This document shows, in pieces, positions 10,355 to 20,500 of a stretch of DNA of 64,000 nt. Below the pieces are notes generated by a model. The model was not told the DNA's origin. It worked only from the letters and a program-made list of their open reading frames with translations, and did no database searches. The position numbers and the translations under genes were made by a program. Origin of the DNA: Flavobacterium bernardetii. Lineage in GTDB: Bacteria > Bacteroidota > Bacteroidia > Flavobacteriales > Flavobacteriaceae. The stretch spans positions 62,001 to 126,000 of the forward strand of contig NZ_JAANOQ010000005.1 of NCBI RefSeq assembly GCF_011305415.1. Direction: 5' to 3'. The first letter of the stretch is position 1. The number at the start of each line of letters is the position of its first letter.

Positions 10355-10415
10355 AAATTAGATTTCTTTATGAAAGTATTAAGACGCAAAAATTTTATTT
10401 TCAAAGTTAAAGTTA

Positions 10416-10423
10416 TAAATTTG
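10416..10423 (+). promoter_or_regulatory. -7 box for sodA
   Basis: TAAATTTG matches TAnnTTTG and lies 33 bp upstream of the ATG at 10457. Because it precedes that ATG, it also argues against the in-frame upstream ATG at 10343 being used. Confidence 0.55.
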
Positions 10424-10456
10424 AAAATTATAATTAATCATTTAAAAATATATATC

Positions 10457-11065
10457 ATGGCTTTTGAATTACCGCAATTACCTTATGCATATGATGCATT
10501 AGAACCACATATTGATGCGAGAACTATGGAAATTCACCATACAAAACATCATAATGCTTATACAACAAATTTAAATGCTGCCATTGCTGGAACAGATTTA
10601 GAAGGAAAATCTATTGAAGCGATTATGGCTAATTTAGATATGAACAACATGCCAGTTAGAAATAACGGTGGTGGTTTTTTTAACCACAATTTATTTTGGA
10701 CAGTAATGTCTCCAAACGGTGGTGGTTTACCAACAGGTGAATTAGCTGCTGCTATTGACGCTGCATACGGAACATTTGATGCTTTTAAAGCGGAATTTGC
10801 TAAAGCTGCTGCAACACGTTTTGGTTCAGGATGGGCTTGGCTTTGTGTACAAAAAGGTGGAAAAGTGGAAGTTTGTTCTTCAGCAAACCAAGACAATCCA
10901 TTAATGCCAGGAATTGGTTGTGGTGGAGCGCCAATTTTAGGTTTAGACGTTTGGGAACACGCGTATTACTTAAACTACCAAAACAGAAGACCAGATTACG
11001 TAGAAGCTTTTTTCAATGTAATTAACTGGGATGAAGTGACAAAACGTTTCAACGAAGCGAAATAA
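10457..11065 (+). CDS. sodA: Superoxide dismutase, Mn type (Fe/Mn family)
   Basis: A 202-residue cytoplasmic superoxide dismutase converting superoxide to hydrogen peroxide and oxygen. Metal ligands visible are His27, His77 (FFNHNLFW), and the Asp and His of [10 protein letters not shown] near 163-167. The GGG before FFNH and the ANQDNPL segment indicate the manganese-type glutamine position rather than the iron-type one; metal cambialism cannot be excluded. The start at 10457 is chosen because [20 protein letters not shown] is the canonical N-terminus. The longer frame from 10343 would add 38 residues overlapping the promoter and the divergent addA start. Confidence 0.94.
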   Translation: MAFELPQLPYAYDALEPHIDARTMEIHHTKHHNAYTTNLNAAIAGTDLEGKSIEAIMANLDMNNMPVRNNGGGFFNHNLFWTVMSPNGGGLPTGELAAAIDAAYGTFDAFKAEFAKAAATRFGSGWAWLCVQKGGKVEVCSSANQDNPLMPGIGCGGAPILGLDVWEHAYYLNYQNRRPDYVEAFFNVINWDEVTKRFNEAK

Positions 11066-11085
11066 TTTCATAAATATAAAATTAA

Positions 11086-11116
11086 AGCGTTCAAGTATAA
11101 TTGGACGCTTTTTTAT
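11086..11116 (+). terminator. Terminator of sodA
   Basis: Imperfect stem AAAGCGTtCAA / TTGgACGCTTT followed by six T residues, 20 bp after the sodA stop. The right arm also supplies the TTG of the next gene's promoter. Confidence 0.75.
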
Positions 11117-11130
11117 TATCTGTATATTTG
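11101..11130 (+). promoter_or_regulatory. Promoter of the DUF5686 gene (TTG-N19-TATATTTG)
   Basis: -33 TTG at 11101-11103, 19-bp spacer, -7 TATATTTG at 11123-11130, start codon at 11149. This is a full consensus match, overlapping the sodA terminator hairpin. Confidence 0.75.
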
Positions 11131-11148
11131 CTTCTAATTTACTACTAA

Positions 11149-13380
11149 ATGAGGATATTGTTTTGGATTTTGTTTTTATGTGCTTTTGAGGCGATGGCTC
11201 AGAAGAATACTATAAAGCAGGATGAAAACACCCAAAAATTAGTCGGCAATATCATTAGAATTCAAAATAACAACAATTTAAAAGCAACTGATTTTAGTTA
11301 TTCTTTTTACGAAAAAGCAATTGTTTCTGCACATCCCGATTCTATTTCTGCAAGTATTGATACCGTTTTCAAAAACAAGAAAAAAACGAAATATGGAATT
11401 GATTCTTCTAGTTATAAATTCAAGAAAATCATTACCAAACAACATGTGTATCAAACCGAAAAAGTTTCAACCATTTCTATCGTAAAAGGCAAGAAAAAAG
11501 AAACTATTATTGGGCTGAAAATGGCGGGTTTAAAACAACCCGTTTACGAATTATTAGGACAAGAATTTATACCTTTTGATTTGAGTAAAAAATATCTAAA
11601 AATTTTACAATTTACATTCCAAAACCCATTCACTACAGAAGGTTCACGCAAATACAAATTTGAAATTACGGATACGATTACCACTCCAAAAGGCAAAGAA
11701 ATCGTATTGCAATTTGAATCGAAAAAAAACATCTTTAAAACCCCAATAAAAGGTTCACTAACTGTCGATTTAAAAACATTTTCTATAACCAAAAGCACTT
11801 TTCTTATCAACAGCATTATCAATGTAAAAACCGAAACAATTTTTGGTTGGTTTAATAATGGGAAATCGTGGTTTCCGGTTTCGCAAAGTTTATTAGTGAC
11901 TAAAGGAAAAGGCAAACACAATATTGATTTTCTGGGAGAAACCGTTCAGTTTGAAGAAATGACAAGTACTTCATCTAAAAAGTACGATTATTCAAATGAT
12001 TTGTATGTGAAAATTAACCGAAATTTTACCGATTATAACTTCACCGAAAAACCAAAAAGACAACATTATCAAATTCATATTGACAAAAGTGCTACAAAAC
12101 CCAATACCGTTTTTTTTAATACTATTGCCAATGATACTTTAGATACTCGTTCGCAAAACACCTATCAAACCTTAGATAGTTTGGTCACGGCAACCAAAAT
12201 TGAAAGGAAAATTTATTTTGGAAAAAAATTGATTAACGGACAAATCCCATTTGGAATTGTAGATGTTCGTGCTAGAGATTTGTTTAAATTTAATAATTAC
12301 GAAGGATTTCGATTAGGTATTGGTTTGTCTACTAACGACCGACTATCGTCTCATTATAAATTGTTTGGTTATGGTGCGTATGGTACAAAAGACGGTAAAT
12401 TTAAAGGTCAAATTGGGAGTTCGTTTCGAGTTTCTAAAAATACGGATTCTTGGATTTCTGGTTCAGTTACAAATGATCTAACAGAATTTGCCGACTTGAC
12501 GCTTTTGGCAGACAACAAACGTTTTAAACTTTTAGATCCGAGACCTTTTAATATTTCTACGTTTTATAACCATCAATCTTATGAATTAACTTTCGCTTCG
12601 AAATTTATATCTAAAGTAGAAACAACACTAAAAATAAATCGTTCGCGAATAAATCCTTTGTTCGATTACGAATATATTACACCGAGTAAATCCTATCACA
12701 TTTACAACTTAACTTTAGCAACTTTAAGTTTAGAATGGTCGCCAAATAGTACTTTTTTACAAGCACCACAGGAAATTATGGAAGTTGAAAAAGGATATCC
12801 GAAAGTGATTTTACAAATGTCGCACGCCATTCCGAATTTTCTTAGCGATAACATCGAATTCACAAAAATTGATGCTAGAATTTATCAAGAGAAGAAACAT
12901 TTATCAGGTCAAAAAACTTCATTTTTATTGCAAGCTGGTGTGAGTTTAGGCAACGCGCCACTTTCGCATTTGTATAGCGTTTCACCAAATAATTTAGATC
13001 GAGAAGCTATTTTAAGTCGAATTACTTTTGCGAATAAAACTTCATTTGAAACCATGTATTTTAATGAATTTTATTCGGACAGATATTCCCTTTTTCAATT
13101 GAAACATCATTTCAATAAATTGCAAATTTCAAAAAGCATCAAACCTACTTTAGTTTTGGGAAGTAAAGTTGCTTATGGTGATTTTTCACATCCAGTAAAC
13201 CATAAAGGTATTGAATTTAAAACGATGGATAAAGGATTTTTTGAAAGTGGATTTGAACTACAAAACATTTACAACGGCTTTGGATTGTCAATCTATTACA
13301 GATATGGCCCGTATCAATTGCCGAAATTCGACCAAAATATTGCTATAAAATTGTCGTTTTCGTTGAATTTGGGGATTTAA
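11149..13380 (+). CDS. DUF5686 family outer-membrane protein
   Basis: A 743-residue exported protein: signal peptide at residues 1-17 (MRILFWILFLCAFEAMAQ). A periplasmic region about 40-290 has the DUF5686 pattern (FYEKAIVSAHPDSI, IDSSSYKFKKIITKQHVYQTEKVS). A long C-terminal region of alternating aromatic/polar strands ends KLSFSLNLGI, as expected of an outer-membrane beta-barrel. Many DUF5686 proteins begin with a carboxypeptidase-like regulatory domain; that domain is not evident here, so this is the short form. Function is unknown. It has its own consensus promoter, and no operon partner is apparent. Confidence 0.82.
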   Translation: MRILFWILFLCAFEAMAQKNTIKQDENTQKLVGNIIRIQNNNNLKATDFSYSFYEKAIVSAHPDSISASIDTVFKNKKKTKYGIDSSSYKFKKIITKQHVYQTEKVSTISIVKGKKKETIIGLKMAGLKQPVYELLGQEFIPFDLSKKYLKILQFTFQNPFTTEGSRKYKFEITDTITTPKGKEIVLQFESKKNIFKTPIKGSLTVDLKTFSITKSTFLINSIINVKTETIFGWFNNGKSWFPVSQSLLVTKGKGKHNIDFLGETVQFEEMTSTSSKKYDYSNDLYVKINRNFTDYNFTEKPKRQHYQIHIDKSATKPNTVFFNTIANDTLDTRSQNTYQTLDSLVTATKIERKIYFGKKLINGQIPFGIVDVRARDLFKFNNYEGFRLGIGLSTNDRLSSHYKLFGYGAYGTKDGKFKGQIGSSFRVSKNTDSWISGSVTNDLTEFADLTLLADNKRFKLLDPRPFNISTFYNHQSYELTFASKFISKVETTLKINRSRINPLFDYEYITPSKSYHIYNLTLATLSLEWSPNSTFLQAPQEIMEVEKGYPKVILQMSHAIPNFLSDNIEFTKIDARIYQEKKHLSGQKTSFLLQAGVSLGNAPLSHLYSVSPNNLDREAILSRITFANKTSFETMYFNEFYSDRYSLFQLKHHFNKLQISKSIKPTLVLGSKVAYGDFSHPVNHKGIEFKTMDKGFFESGFELQNIYNGFGLSIYYRYGPYQLPKFDQNIAIKLSFSLNLGI

Positions 13381-13516
13381 ATAAAGCCAATAGTGAACTT
13401 CAAAAACAACTTTCCAACTTTCCAAAAAACAAAACTCACTTAACTTATTTGGTTAAAAATATTTATATAATTCCTATCTTTTAAGTCAAATTAGGTATAT
13501 AATTCGCCATAATTCT

Positions 13517-13524
13517 TACCTTTG
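13517..13524 (+). promoter_or_regulatory. -7 box for the MMPL-type transporter gene
   Basis: TACCTTTG matches TAnnTTTG, with a predicted leader of only about 10 nt before the ATG at 13539. Confidence 0.55.
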
Positions 13525-13538
13525 CAGCCTAAATTTAT

Positions 13539-15956
13539 ATGATGACGAAGTGGTTAAACACCAATTTTTGGAATTTTGTAGCAAGTAAGCTTTTAAGAAA
13601 TAGACATTGGGTTCTTTTGTTTATTGCGTTATTCACCATTTTTATGGCGACGCAATGGAAATACATCCGTTTTACTCAAACCGAAGCCAATTTATTACCC
13701 AACGACCATAAAGACAATATTGCTTACACTGATTTTTTAAAGAAATTTGGTGAAGAAGGTAATGTCATCATTTTTGCGGTTAAAAGTTCAGATGTTTTTA
13801 AACCAGAAACGTTTAAAGCTTGGAATAACATGATGGCTTCTATTGCTAAAAACAAAGAAGTCGATGGTGTTTTGTCATTTAATGAAATTTTAGATTTAGT
13901 TAAAAACGATTCCTTAAAAACCTTTCAAACCAAACCTTTCATAGATCAAAATAAAGTGGCTGATGCTGCTTATTTGAATGCGAAAAAACAAGATTTATTA
14001 AACAAAATGCCTTTTTACGAAAGCCTATTGTTCAATAAAAAAAGTGGTGTAGTTAGAAGTGTGATTTATCTGAAAAAAGACATAGTAAACAAACCAGAAA
14101 GAAAAGAATTCGTTTTAAACAAACTAATTCCAGCTATAGAAGAGTTTAAGAAAACGGCCAAAACGGACATAAAAGTTTCGGGAATGCCTTATATTAGAAC
14201 CATGAATGCCAAAGCGATTATTAGCGAAATTGGCTTATTTATTGGCGCGACTTTATTAGTTACTTCGTTGCTTTTCTATTTCTTTTTCCGTTCGTTTCGT
14301 ACGACCATGATGGCACTTTTTGTGGTGATGATTGGTGTGATGTGGTCTTTCGGATTTTTAGGATTATTACGATATGAAATTACCGTTTTAACCGCTTTAG
14401 TTCCTTCGTTAATCGTCATTATTGGAATTCCGAATTGTATTTTCTTAACCAATAAATACCATCAAGAAACGCGTGCGCATGGAAACAGAGCAAAAGGTTT
14501 ACAACGTGTTTTAACGAAAGTTGGAACCGCAACTTTTATAACGAATGTTACAACAGCTGTTGGTTTTGCTACATTCATTATTACCGACAATAAATTATTG
14601 CAAGAATTTGGTATCGTAACTTCGATAAACATCATGGCGCTTTTTGCGTTGAGTTTATTCGTAATTCCGATTTTCTTCAGTTTTATGCCGATTCCAAAAG
14701 CGAAACATTTGGAACATTTGGAACGCGGTTATTTAGTCAACTTCAAAAACTGGATTATCGACCAAGTAAAATACCACAATGTAAGAGTGTATGGAGTTGC
14801 TGTTGGAATTTTAGTTATTGGAATTATTGGAATTTATAAAATCAATATTTCTGGAAGTATTTTAGAAGACATGCCAAAAAGCACTCCGTTTTTTGAAGAC
14901 ATTCGTTTCTTTGAAAAGGAATTTAAAGGCGTTTTACCTGTAGAAATTTTAATTGACACGAAACGTAAAAAAGGCGTGATGAAAATTTCAACTTTGAAAA
15001 AAATGGACGAGTTGCAATCCGAAATTGAAGCGATTCCAGAACTTTCTAAACCGGTTTCTATTGTCAATTTGGTGAAATTTTCGAAACAAGCGTATTATAA
15101 CGGAAATCCAGCTTTTTACGATTTACCAGATTCGCAAGAACAAGCTTTTATTTTACCTTATTTGAAAAATTCGTCGAAAGACAGCAAAAATAATCCACTA
15201 AAAAGTTATGTAGATTCTACTGGGCAATATGCTAGAATCTCGACTTTTATGAGAGAAGTCAGCACGGATGAAATGGTGAAAGTAGAAGAAAAATTACAAG
15301 ACCGAATCAATAAATTATTCCCGAAAGAACGCTTTACAGTTACCATTACAGGAAAAGCTTTATTATTCCAAAAAGGAACGAGTTATTTATTAGAAAATTT
15401 AATTGAATCGCTACTTTTTGCTTTGGCATTAACGGGAGCTTTAATCTTTTTCTTATTCCGATCAGTGAAAATGATTTTTGTGGCATTGATTCCGAATTTA
15501 TTACCGTTGTTAGCAACAGCTGGATTAATGGGTTATTTAGGCATTCCAATTAAGCCATCAACTATTTTGGTTTTCGGAATTGCGTTCGGACTTTCCGTAG
15601 ACGATACGATTCGATTCTTAGCGCAATACCGACAAGAATTAGTTCGAAATAACTGGAAAATAAGAAAATCAATTTTCGCAACATTAAATGAAGAAGGTCC
15701 AAGTATGTTTTATACTTCCTTCGTATTATTGTTTGGATTTTCAGTATTTACTTTATCGGATTTCGGTGGAACAGTTGCCTTAGGAGGTTTAGTTTCCATC
15801 ACGTTATTATTTGGAATGTTAACCAATTTAATTTTATTACCGAGTTTGGTTTTATCTTTAAACAGAAGTTTAGCTAACGAACAAGAATTGAAAGAACCAA
15901 GAATAGATATTTTAGAAAATGATGACGACCCAGACGCTGTGGTTGAAGAAAAATAA
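13539..15956 (+). CDS. MMPL/RND-superfamily transporter
   Basis: An 805-residue inner-membrane protein in two halves. Each half has one transmembrane helix, a periplasmic loop and a five-helix bundle: TM1 about 23-40, bundle about 220-380, TM7 about 415-432, bundle about 625-780. VPSLIVIIGIPNCIF in the first half and FGIAFGLSVDDTIRF in the second mark the proton-relay helices; only the second half carries the acidic DD pair. The architecture matches the MMPL/patched-like branch of the RND superfamily, which exports lipids or hydrophobic compounds. The substrate is not predictable. Two tandem ATGs start the frame. No adaptor or outer-membrane partner is adjacent. Confidence 0.85.
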   Translation: MMTKWLNTNFWNFVASKLLRNRHWVLLFIALFTIFMATQWKYIRFTQTEANLLPNDHKDNIAYTDFLKKFGEEGNVIIFAVKSSDVFKPETFKAWNNMMASIAKNKEVDGVLSFNEILDLVKNDSLKTFQTKPFIDQNKVADAAYLNAKKQDLLNKMPFYESLLFNKKSGVVRSVIYLKKDIVNKPERKEFVLNKLIPAIEEFKKTAKTDIKVSGMPYIRTMNAKAIISEIGLFIGATLLVTSLLFYFFFRSFRTTMMALFVVMIGVMWSFGFLGLLRYEITVLTALVPSLIVIIGIPNCIFLTNKYHQETRAHGNRAKGLQRVLTKVGTATFITNVTTAVGFATFIITDNKLLQEFGIVTSINIMALFALSLFVIPIFFSFMPIPKAKHLEHLERGYLVNFKNWIIDQVKYHNVRVYGVAVGILVIGIIGIYKINISGSILEDMPKSTPFFEDIRFFEKEFKGVLPVEILIDTKRKKGVMKISTLKKMDELQSEIEAIPELSKPVSIVNLVKFSKQAYYNGNPAFYDLPDSQEQAFILPYLKNSSKDSKNNPLKSYVDSTGQYARISTFMREVSTDEMVKVEEKLQDRINKLFPKERFTVTITGKALLFQKGTSYLLENLIESLLFALALTGALIFFLFRSVKMIFVALIPNLLPLLATAGLMGYLGIPIKPSTILVFGIAFGLSVDDTIRFLAQYRQELVRNNWKIRKSIFATLNEEGPSMFYTSFVLLFGFSVFTLSDFGGTVALGGLVSITLLFGMLTNLILLPSLVLSLNRSLANEQELKEPRIDILENDDDPDAVVEEK

Positions 15957-15978
15957 ACTTTTTTGAGATACTATTTAA

Positions 15979-16024
15979 CACAGATTATCAAAAATTTACA
16001 CTAATTAATTCGTGATAATCTGTG
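15979..16024. repeat. Intergenic inverted repeat (CACAGATTATCA arms)
   Basis: CACAGATTATCA at 15979-15990 is exactly complementary to 16013-16024, with a 22-bp loop. It lies between the MMPL-type gene and tyrS. There is no T-tract, so it is more likely a dispersed repeat than a terminator, although it could still fold in read-through RNA. Confidence 0.6.
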
Positions 16025-16047
16025 AAATTTGTGTTTAATATTTAAAA

Positions 16048-16055
16048 TATATTTG
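16048..16055 (+). promoter_or_regulatory. -7 box for tyrS
   Basis: TATATTTG matches TAnnTTTG and a TTG occurs at 16029-16031 (16-bp spacer). The start codon follows at 16065, leaving a very short leader. No T-box-like leader is present. Confidence 0.5.
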
Positions 16056-16064
16056 AAAAAATAA

Positions 16065-17363
16065 ATGAAAAATTTAATCGAAGAATTACAATGGAGAGGC
16101 TTAGTTCATGATGCCATGCCAGGAACAGAAGAGCAACTTTTAAAAGAACCAACAGTAGTTTATATTGGTTTTGACCCAACTTCAGATTCGTTACATATTG
16201 GAAGTTTAGTGCCGATTATTTTATTGATGCACTTGCGTAAATTCGGACATAAGCCGTTTGCTTTAGTCGGCGGTGCAACAGGAATGATTGGTGATCCATC
16301 AGGAAAATCAAACGAAAGAAATTTATTAGACGAAGCCACTTTAAATCATAATGTAGAAGGAATTAAAGGGGTTTTATCTCGCTTTTTAGATTTCAATGCT
16401 ACCGATGCGCAAGCACCAGTTTTAGTGAACAATTACGATTGGATGAAAGATTTTTCATTCATTGATTTTGTTCGTGAAGTGGGAAAACGTATTACGGTAA
16501 ACTACATGATGAGTAAAGATTCTGTAAAAAAACGTTTGTCTGGTGAAGGCGAAGGAATGAGTTTTACAGAGTTCACCTACCAATTAATTCAAGGATACGA
16601 TTTTTACCATTTACACAAATACCACAATTGTAAATTGCAAATGGGAGGAAGTGATCAATGGGGAAATATCACGACTGGAACAGAATTAATCCGTAGAATG
16701 AACGTAGATTCTGAAACGGAAGGAAAAGCTTTCGCAATGACTTGCCCATTAATTACAAAAGCGGATGGTTCTAAATTCGGGAAATCGGAAAAAGGAAACA
16801 TTTGGTTGGATGCGGATAAAACATCTCCATACGAATTTTACCAATTTTGGTTTAATACAACAGATGTTGATGCAGAAAAATACATTAAAATTTTCACGTT
16901 CTTAGATAAAGCTACGATTGATGCCTTATTAGCAGAACATGCTGAAGCTCCTCATTTACGTGTCTTACAGAAAAAATTAGCGGAAGAATTAACCGTAATG
17001 ATTCACGGTGCAGAAGAACACGAAAAAGCGGTTTTTGCTTCTCAAGCGTTCTTCAAACCAACGGTGGACGATTTAAAACTATTAGATTTAAAAACGTTAG
17101 CGGATGTTTTCCAAAGTTTAGACCAAGCAGAAGTTTCTCTAGCAGAAATTGAAGCAGGTTACCCAATTGTAGATGCCTTTGTAAAATCAGGATTTTTATC
17201 TTCAGGAAACGAAACCAGAAGAGCATTAAAAGAAAATGCGGTTTCTGTCAACAAAGTAAAAGTGACAGAAGAATACGTAATTTCTACGAACGTTTTAATT
17301 GCCAACACCTTCGTTTTATTACAAAAAGGAAAAAAGAATTATTATATTTTAAAAGTGGTGTAA
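16065..17363 (+). CDS. tyrS: Tyrosine--tRNA ligase
   Basis: A 432-residue class I aminoacyl-tRNA synthetase charging tRNA-Tyr. The HIGH motif appears as LHIGSL near residue 44 and the KMSKS motif as KFGKS near 236. The tyrosine-binding YQLIQGYDF and [10 protein letters not shown] segments lie between them. An S4-like RNA-binding tail occupies about 355-432 (ending [12 protein letters not shown]). Length and domain order are normal for bacterial TyrRS. It is single-copy in the window and followed by a terminator. Confidence 0.96.
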   Translation: MKNLIEELQWRGLVHDAMPGTEEQLLKEPTVVYIGFDPTSDSLHIGSLVPIILLMHLRKFGHKPFALVGGATGMIGDPSGKSNERNLLDEATLNHNVEGIKGVLSRFLDFNATDAQAPVLVNNYDWMKDFSFIDFVREVGKRITVNYMMSKDSVKKRLSGEGEGMSFTEFTYQLIQGYDFYHLHKYHNCKLQMGGSDQWGNITTGTELIRRMNVDSETEGKAFAMTCPLITKADGSKFGKSEKGNIWLDADKTSPYEFYQFWFNTTDVDAEKYIKIFTFLDKATIDALLAEHAEAPHLRVLQKKLAEELTVMIHGAEEHEKAVFASQAFFKPTVDDLKLLDLKTLADVFQSLDQAEVSLAEIEAGYPIVDAFVKSGFLSSGNETRRALKENAVSVNKVKVTEEYVISTNVLIANTFVLLQKGKKNYYILKVV

Positions 17364-17386
17364 GCTGGTTTTAAGTAAAATTCAAA

Positions 17387-17423
17387 AGCCGTTCTGAAAT
17401 GATTCAGTACGGTTTTTTTTATG
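17387..17423 (+). terminator. Terminator of tyrS (GCCGTTCTGAA family)
   Basis: Stem AAAGCCGTtCTGAA / TTCAGtACGGTTT with a 4-nt loop and a run of eight T residues. The sequence closely resembles the terminators at 22260 and 24189. Confidence 0.85.
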
Positions 17424-17546
17424 ACATTCATCAAATAAAAATTAGAGAAAAAGTGTGGTTTACTTTTTCCAAAAAATAAACAATTTTTCCAAAAAACAGA
17501 AAAAAATACAAAACAAAAAAAGTTAAACTATTGATTTTCAATGGCT

Positions 17547-17554
17547 TATGTTTG
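17547..17554 (+). promoter_or_regulatory. -7 box for the FG-GAP/UnbV secreted protein
   Basis: TATGTTTG matches TAnnTTTG. It overlaps the ATG at 17548, which therefore cannot be the translation start, and lies 44 bp before the better start at 17599. Confidence 0.5.
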
Positions 17555-17598
17555 GGTACAGGATTTGTATCAAGATTAAAACACTAAATTTCAATATC

Positions 17599-20500
17599 AT
17601 GAAAAAAATAGTACTCTTAATTGTTTTATATTTCGGAATAGGTAATGCTTATGCAACAGGTGAACCTTCTACTTATTTTCAAATCTATGTAGCTCCTAAT
17701 GCAGATGCTGTTCAAAGAAACGTATGTTTAATCGTAACTGCTATTTCCGATAACACGGAATTCCAAATTATTGACGATGGCGCTGATGGCGACACGGATG
17801 ATTCTAAAACAGGTATTTTAAATGCTGGACAAAGTTATATTTTATACATTAAAGATAATGGTATAAATGACGATGCTCGATATGCTTCAGGAGGTGTTTT
17901 AAAATGGGATGGTGATTACTTTATCATAAAATCTAATCAATTGGTTTATGCTTCTCAAAGTACTAACAGTGATTGGCAACATGATTGGGTTCCTAGTGTA
18001 GACAAAAGTTCCATCGGACAAAAATTTATCATCTATGCACCAATGATTACTTCTTCAAACAGAGATGTTAATGTTTTTGCTTATGAAAATAATACTGTGG
18101 TAGATTTCTACAAAATTTCAACACAAGCAAAAACAAATACTGGATTTACAGATGTGAATTTTGAAAAGCCAGTAAAAGTATTTTCTAAAACCTTAAATAT
18201 TGGTCAAGATTTAATTTATAGTTCCACTGAAGGTAGAAATGTTATGATTTCTGGAGAAACCTATGTGATCATTTCAAATAAACCAGTTACTGTTCAATAT
18301 GGATCTCTTTTTGGAAATGAAAGAGATGGTGGAGGTTATGTACCTACCTCAAATGGAAGTTCTTCAGGAGATTTAATGTACTTTGCTGTTCCCTATCAAG
18401 CAGCAGGTGAACAAGAAATTAGAATCGTAAGTTGGGACAATACCAATACTGTTCAATTAGATCGATTTGTAAATGGAAGTTGGGTGGCCGTAAAAACTTT
18501 AACATTAAACAGATTAGTTGCTGGTGATTGGGTAGGAAAATCTAATGGTAATGTATCCTATCCAAACGTATTTCGAGTAACTTGTTCTGCGGGTAAAAAA
18601 GTCTCGGTTTTTGAAGGAAATTGGTTTGAAACAGGTTCTCCTGGTACTTCAGATATGGCCACGATGGTTTCCTCAGAAAGCGGTACTACAGCAGGTAAAA
18701 ATTTTCTAACTTATGTTCCACCTCCAGGAAATGAAGTAAATGTTACAAATCCTTTAACAGGATTAAAGTATGGCGGCGCGTTTTCTCACTTATATTTATT
18801 TTCTAAAACAGGCGCAACAGTTACAGTGAAAGATGCGTATACTAATGGAACAAAGTTTTCAAAAACATTTACCATCTTACCAGAAAAATATGCAGATTGC
18901 ACGATAAGTTTAGCAGAATGGAAGGCGTTTTATAATGGGACTGGTACGAATGTAGGACCAGAAAAACCTTACTTACTTATTACAAGTGATCAAAACATTT
19001 CAGTGTTAAATAGCAACTTTAACGACAACTGGATGTGTTACACTGGAAGTTCTTTAGGACATTCTTTTAAACAAACTTGTACCATAAATAATAGTGCCTT
19101 AATTCCAGCGCAACAAGCTGTAGTAGTTTCACAAATAAATACAACTGCTGATATTGTTACACCAGCAATTGAAGTAATTATTCAAGATGGTTTAAAAGCG
19201 GTAGAATCTAAACTAATATATCCAGATCAATCCTTTACTTTAGGAACCATAACAGAATCTAATGATAAAATAAAAGTAGAATTTAATAATTTACCAACTT
19301 TAACAGCCAATTCGAGTTATGAAGTTCAAACAAAAGTTGTAGGTACAGTAGGTGCGAATAATGGTGAATTAATAGGTTCAACCTTAAATTCTACAGTCGA
19401 AATTAAAGTTACAGGGAGAATTGATGGTGAAATCCAACAATCTGTTATTGCAAAATCAGTAACGGTACAAACTACTAACACGTCTAATTTAATGTTTTCA
19501 AAATTAGAAGATCCAGTATTTAATTCTTTATCAAGTAATTCATGGACTATTAGTTGGATAGACATAAATAATGATGGTTGGGATGATATTTATGTTACGG
19601 ACATGGGTACAACAGCACCTAATAAAATATTCATGAATAATCAAATTGGTGGGTTTACAGCTGGACAAGTGATGCCAGAAGATGGTGTTTCTATGACAAA
19701 TACTTGGGCAGATGTAGACAATGATGGTGATGAAGACTTATTAGTTTTAAACAATGGTAGAAATACAAATAAATTCTATCGAAATGACAATGGAAACTTA
19801 GTGGCTGATAATTCAAAATCATTTACTCAAGATATTTCCTATTACCATGGTGGTGCTTTTGCAGATTATGATCATGACAACAAAATAGATGTGTTTATGT
19901 GTAATTATTTTCCAACAAAATATAATGAATTACACAAAAATACTTCAGATGGAAATTTCTCTAAAGTAGTTTCAGAAGTTATTCCTTTAGAAGCCAATTC
20001 TTCTTTAGGTCCAACTTGGGCAGATTATGATCAAGATGGATTCTTAGATTTATTTGTACCTAACGGATCTGGAAATAAAAATTCATTATTTCACAATGAT
20101 GGAAATGGCACCTTTTCAAAATCAAATATTATTATAAATCAAGAAGGTGGAAAATCTGTGGGAAGTTGCTGGGGAGATGTGGATAATGATGGTGATTTAG
20201 ATTTGTTTGTAGCCAATTCAAACAGTTCAACTAATTTTTTCTATAAAAATTTAGGGGATGGAACTTTTGAAAAAATTACGAATTCAATTATTAATCAAGG
20301 CGCTAGTTCTCATGGTTGTAGTTTTGCAGATATTGATAATGATGGCGATTTAGATTTATTTGTTACTAACGATAGAATTAGAAAATTTTTATATCTAAAT
20401 GATGGAGCTGGAAATTTTTCAGAAAACAGAGAAGAAGCCATTACGTATAATTTCGGATTGTCATTTGGACATTCTTGGTCTGATTTTGATCATGATGGTG

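Noticed and set aside
10343..10456. Upstream ATG extending superoxide dismutase by 38 residues
   Set aside because: The extension has no family counterpart and contains the likely promoter.
17548..17598. Upstream ATG extending the FG-GAP/UnbV protein by 17 residues
   Set aside because: The ATG lies inside the TATGTTTG promoter box and the extension would bury the signal peptide.
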